Assembly (NCBI GenBank): GCA_022605405.1
Contig: JABYQQ010000042.1
Location: 1 to 45,311, forward strand
Origin: Earliella scabrosa
Taxonomy: Eukaryota > Basidiomycota > Agaricomycetes > Polyporales > Polyporaceae
Length of the DNA stretch: 45,311 nucleotides
Direction: 5' to 3'
The position numbers were made by a program, and so were the translations under genes. This document shows, piece after piece, positions 42,501-45,311 of the stretch (position 1 is its first letter; every line of letters starts with the position of its first letter). Below the pieces are notes generated by a model. The model was not told the origin of the DNA and did not search any database. It was given only the letters and a program-made list of their open reading frames with translations.

Positions 42501-42887
42501 CGATCGGGAGGGCCTCGGCATCAGAGAAGGACAGAATGGGTGTGGCGGGCGATGGTGGCGGGATCGGTGGCTGGGTCGTATGTCGTCGAGCGCTTGTGTT
42601 ACTGGTTTTGGCAATCGGACTGCCTGATTCGACGAGAAGCGCTCTTCGGAGTGCTGCTGCGGCTTCCTGTCCAGGGTCCCGGGCGGTATTGCGATCGACA
42701 GAAGCCCGGAGCTGTCAGCGCACGGCGGGCGGCGAGGTGCCTGCGCCATGGAAGCTGCGGCCTCGCGCCAGGGCCGCGACGGGGTCTTCTGCATCGGGCG
42801 ACCTTCGTCGGGTGGTCAGCCCGCCCCAGCTTAAAAGGGGCCTCTGAGCTCGCTGGGACCCGCATCGGCTTCAAACCCTCCGCCGCC
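42501..42887. other. Intergenic region upstream of the Cys-cluster gene
   Basis: 387 bp; it contains TTAAAAG at 42831-42837, a TATA-like box 57 bp before ATG 42888. A long frame running from here into the next gene (42540-43802) ignores that gene's introns and is not real. Confidence 0.5.
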
Positions 42888-44879
42888 ATGTCCACCGCGC
42901 CCAGCTCCTCCACTGCCCCTTCCGTCGTCCCCCGCTACGACCCCGCCTCGTACGTCCGCCAGGTCGAGCGTCAAGACCACCCTCTCCCCCAGCACGTCTA
43001 TCCGACCACCATCCGGTCCTTCCTGGAGCTTGCCGTAAGACCGCTCCGGTTCCTCCTCCGCGCGCTGACCGTCGACCATTCGCAGAAAAACACCGACTGT
43101 ATCGACGCGGATCCGCCCGCCGGTCGCTTGGCCGGTCTCCTCGAGCAGCACTGCGTCGACCGCTCCATCCGCGACCAGTTCGTCCGCGACTACTCGGTTG
43201 CGAGCCGCGAGAAACGTCTCGCGGACGCGAAGGCCTCCCTCGAGCAAGCCCAGTCGAACGTCGCCGACATGCTGGTCATCGTGGAGAACCTCCGCGAGAC
43301 TGGACGGCTCAACCTCCGGCTCGTCCTCGGCGACCGCGACGAAGAGCTCGACGAGGCGGTCAAGTCCCTCAAGTTTGCCGAGCAGCAAGTCATCGCCGGC
43401 CGTGCGTTGGTGCTCGAGTCCGAGCACGAGCGTAAGTCGCCTCCCACCCGACCGTTCGTCGCTCTCGCGCTAACCCCACCGCTCGTTCTTCAGTCGCTCG
43501 CGTGCAGGCCACCGGCGATTGGCGCAGGCACGTCGTGCCCGACGGACCGCCTGCCCTTCTGCCGGCGACGCCTGGTAGTGCGCGAGACGCAGAAGGCTCC
43601 GACGATGAGGCCGCTCCTACGAACGACGCTCCGCCCCCTCCCGCCGACGGCTCGGACGACGACGAGTCCGACGACGACCAGTCCGCTGCTGGCGGTGAGG
43701 AGGGTGGCCCGCGTACTCGCTCTGGTCGGCGCGGCCGTCAGTCAACCGCCGGTTCGTCGAAGACCGAGCCGTCCGCGCTCCTCCGTTTCCCTGGCCCGGT
43801 AAGTCCGCCGCGTCCTGGGCGTCGGTCGTGCGCGCGCGCGCCTGCCTTTGCTGACCTTTTGTTCGCAGTGCGACCGTTGCGTCGAGAAGAATTCCGCCGC
43901 CTCTTGCCACCAGACCGACGACAACTGGCGCTGCACCAACTGTCGCACGTCCAAGTTCCGTTGCGAGTGGCACGGCGTGAACGCGCGGGGCAAGATCAAG
44001 GAGGCCGTCAATAGCACCGCACCGGGCGCACAACCGCGCCACCCTCGCGTCTTCGCGGTCTTCAACACCGCCGGGTTCTCGCTCGCGAAGGGTCTCGAGC
44101 CGAAGCTCGAGTCCTTCGTCTTCAAGGCCATCTACGAGTTCGAGCGCCACCAGCCGCAGGTCGCCGTCATCAACAAGGCCGAGCTGCTCAAGTCGCTCCG
44201 TGGCTTCGTGCCGACGAAGCCCGCGCAAACGGCGTACCCCGCGGAGTTCCTCGTCAAGCACCCGCGGCCGAAGCTGCCCAAGGCGATCCCTGCGACCAGC
44301 CGCGCGACGGCCGCGCCGCCGACGACCAAGCGCAAACGGTCAGAGCGCGCGCCCTCCGTCGTCGACACCGCTGGGCCCGACAATTCGTCCAAGACCGGCG
44401 GGAGCTCGGGGAAGATCATCCTGCCGCCTTCGAAGAAGCCGCGCGTCGAGCGCGTGGAGCAGCCGGAGCCTGTCGAGGACCGTCCCGCCTCTCCTGCACC
44501 GAGCCAGGACGAGGCTCCGCGCTCTCCGTCGCCCGAGGACTCCCTGACCGATCGCGCGGTCTACGTCGCCGTCAACGCCATTCGCGACCGGTTCAACGAC
44601 CTCGTCGGCACCATCGTAACGGCGGAGCTCCAGCTCCTAGACCTTGCGCGTCGCGAGGAGCAGGCGACCGGCCTCTCTTTCGGCACGTACGACGGCGGGG
44701 TGTACGGGGCGGTCGTCGCGCCGCTGTCGGTCGGTCAGTACTCGACGACCTGGCGTGTGGCGCGCGTGTCGGATGAGGGTCGACGCCGTGTGCCCTCTGT
44801 GGTCGCTGGGCGTGCTCGTCGTCCGTCCCAGTCGGGCAGCGCGCGTGACGGTGAGGGCGAGGCAGGGCCCTCTGCTTGA
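42888..44879 (+). CDS. Nuclear protein with a C-x2-C zinc cluster, possible transcription regulator
   Basis: Four exons: 42888-43034, 43086-43431, 43494-43798 and 43869-44879. Introns are 51, 62 and 70 nt; 602 residues. The N-terminal part has a coiled-coil-like helix (REKRLADAKASLEQAQSNVA, DEAVKSLKFAEQQ), then an acidic stretch (DGSDDDESDDDQ). At the fourth exon's start is CDRCVEKNSAASC..WRCTNCRTSKFRCEW: six Cys in two CxxC-type pairs, like basidiomycete zinc clusters but not the canonical Zn2Cys6 spacing. Basic patches (TKRKRSERAP, PPSKKPRVERV) suggest nuclear import. A helical segment (AVYVAVNAIRDRFNDLVGTIVTAELQLLDLARREE) follows near the end. It probably binds DNA and is probably a host gene; the target is unknown. 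Confidence 0.82.
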
Positions 44880-45311
44880 ACTTTGTGGTCTGGGTTTCGG
44901 TGCTCCGTCCGTGGTTGGTTCGTGCTTGCTTGTGCCGTCCGTTCTCCTGTACGCGTTCGTTAGCCGCTTTCTTGTCGTCGTCGGTGGTACCATAGTCGTA
45001 GGTAATTGGTCGTTCGTCTCATGTACGTTTGGTAGGGTAGCAGGCCTCTGTCCGTCGAATGAATGAACTGTAGCGCATCGTCGGCTTTTCATAGAAAGAG
45101 CGTGAAGTATTAATTGGGTGCAAAGTCGTCGTAAGTGGAGGTTAACCGTTGTATAGTAAGGGATCGAGTAAAAGAGTGTCGTGTTCGACAGGCAGTAGTC
45201 CTGTCGTTTGAAACTGAAGGAGAAACGTCCTAGTGGTATGAAATATGTGCTATACGGCCGCGGGCAGCCGGTTGTCCTCCTCTCCACCGAAATATCGACT
45301 CCCTAGTCGAT
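44880..45311. other. 3' flank, no feature seen
   Basis: 432 bp downstream of the Cys-cluster gene, T- and G-rich at first. Open frames are short and compete on both strands. No repeat or RNA gene was recognised. Confidence 0.45.

Noticed and set aside
42540..43802. 420-codon plus frame
   Set aside because: It reads through two well-supported introns of the 42888-44879 gene in a different frame.

Overview
The window reads as nuclear DNA of a mushroom-forming basidiomycete (Agaricomycetes). Genes are split by introns of about 47-66 nt with GT..AG ends, and the window contains a CxC2-type KDZ transposase, a TET/JBP-like oxygenase candidate, a DDE integrase of the kind seen in mushrooms and fish, and a Ty1/copia element. 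All are typical of mushroom genomes. No bacterial features, tRNA, rRNA or CRISPR were found.

Layout: 1-2815 is GA-rich, strongly strand-asymmetric repeat DNA; its first 1.25 kb recurs almost unchanged at 38858-40110. 2816-5832 has no gene I can support. 5833-7495 is a three-exon 2OG-Fe(II) oxygenase candidate. 7611-10118 is a satellite of exactly 160 bp units arranged as 480 bp trimers. 10196-12105 (-) is a five-exon DDE integrase gene. 12205-25186 looks like a large KDZ element: minus-strand genes at 12979-15789, 16136-17415 and 17665-18642, plus-strand genes at 18617-20272 and 20579-24420 (transposase). It is framed by three classes of short palindromic repeats in mirror order (A-B-C .. C'-B'-A').

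25310-36568 is a HECT-type ubiquitin ligase gene transcribed divergently from the integrase. It is broken by a very young 6.5 kb copia element (28920-35444; 580 bp LTRs with one difference seen; 5 bp target duplication). 36885-38248 is a six-exon gene of unknown function. 38370-40500 is again GA-rich or GACG-rich repeat. 41018-44879 holds three ordinary-looking GC-rich genes: two tandem paralogues and a Cys-cluster protein, each with a TATA-like box 51-57 nt before its ATG.

Interpretation: this is a nest of mobile DNA. The integrase gene, the HECT gene and perhaps the 36885 gene lie head to head on either side of the KDZ element. They may be parts of one older integrase-plus-ubiquitin-ligase element, first split by the KDZ element and then inactivated by copia. 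That is the most novel reading here and is inference. Exon joins were worked out by eye from reading phase and splice signals.
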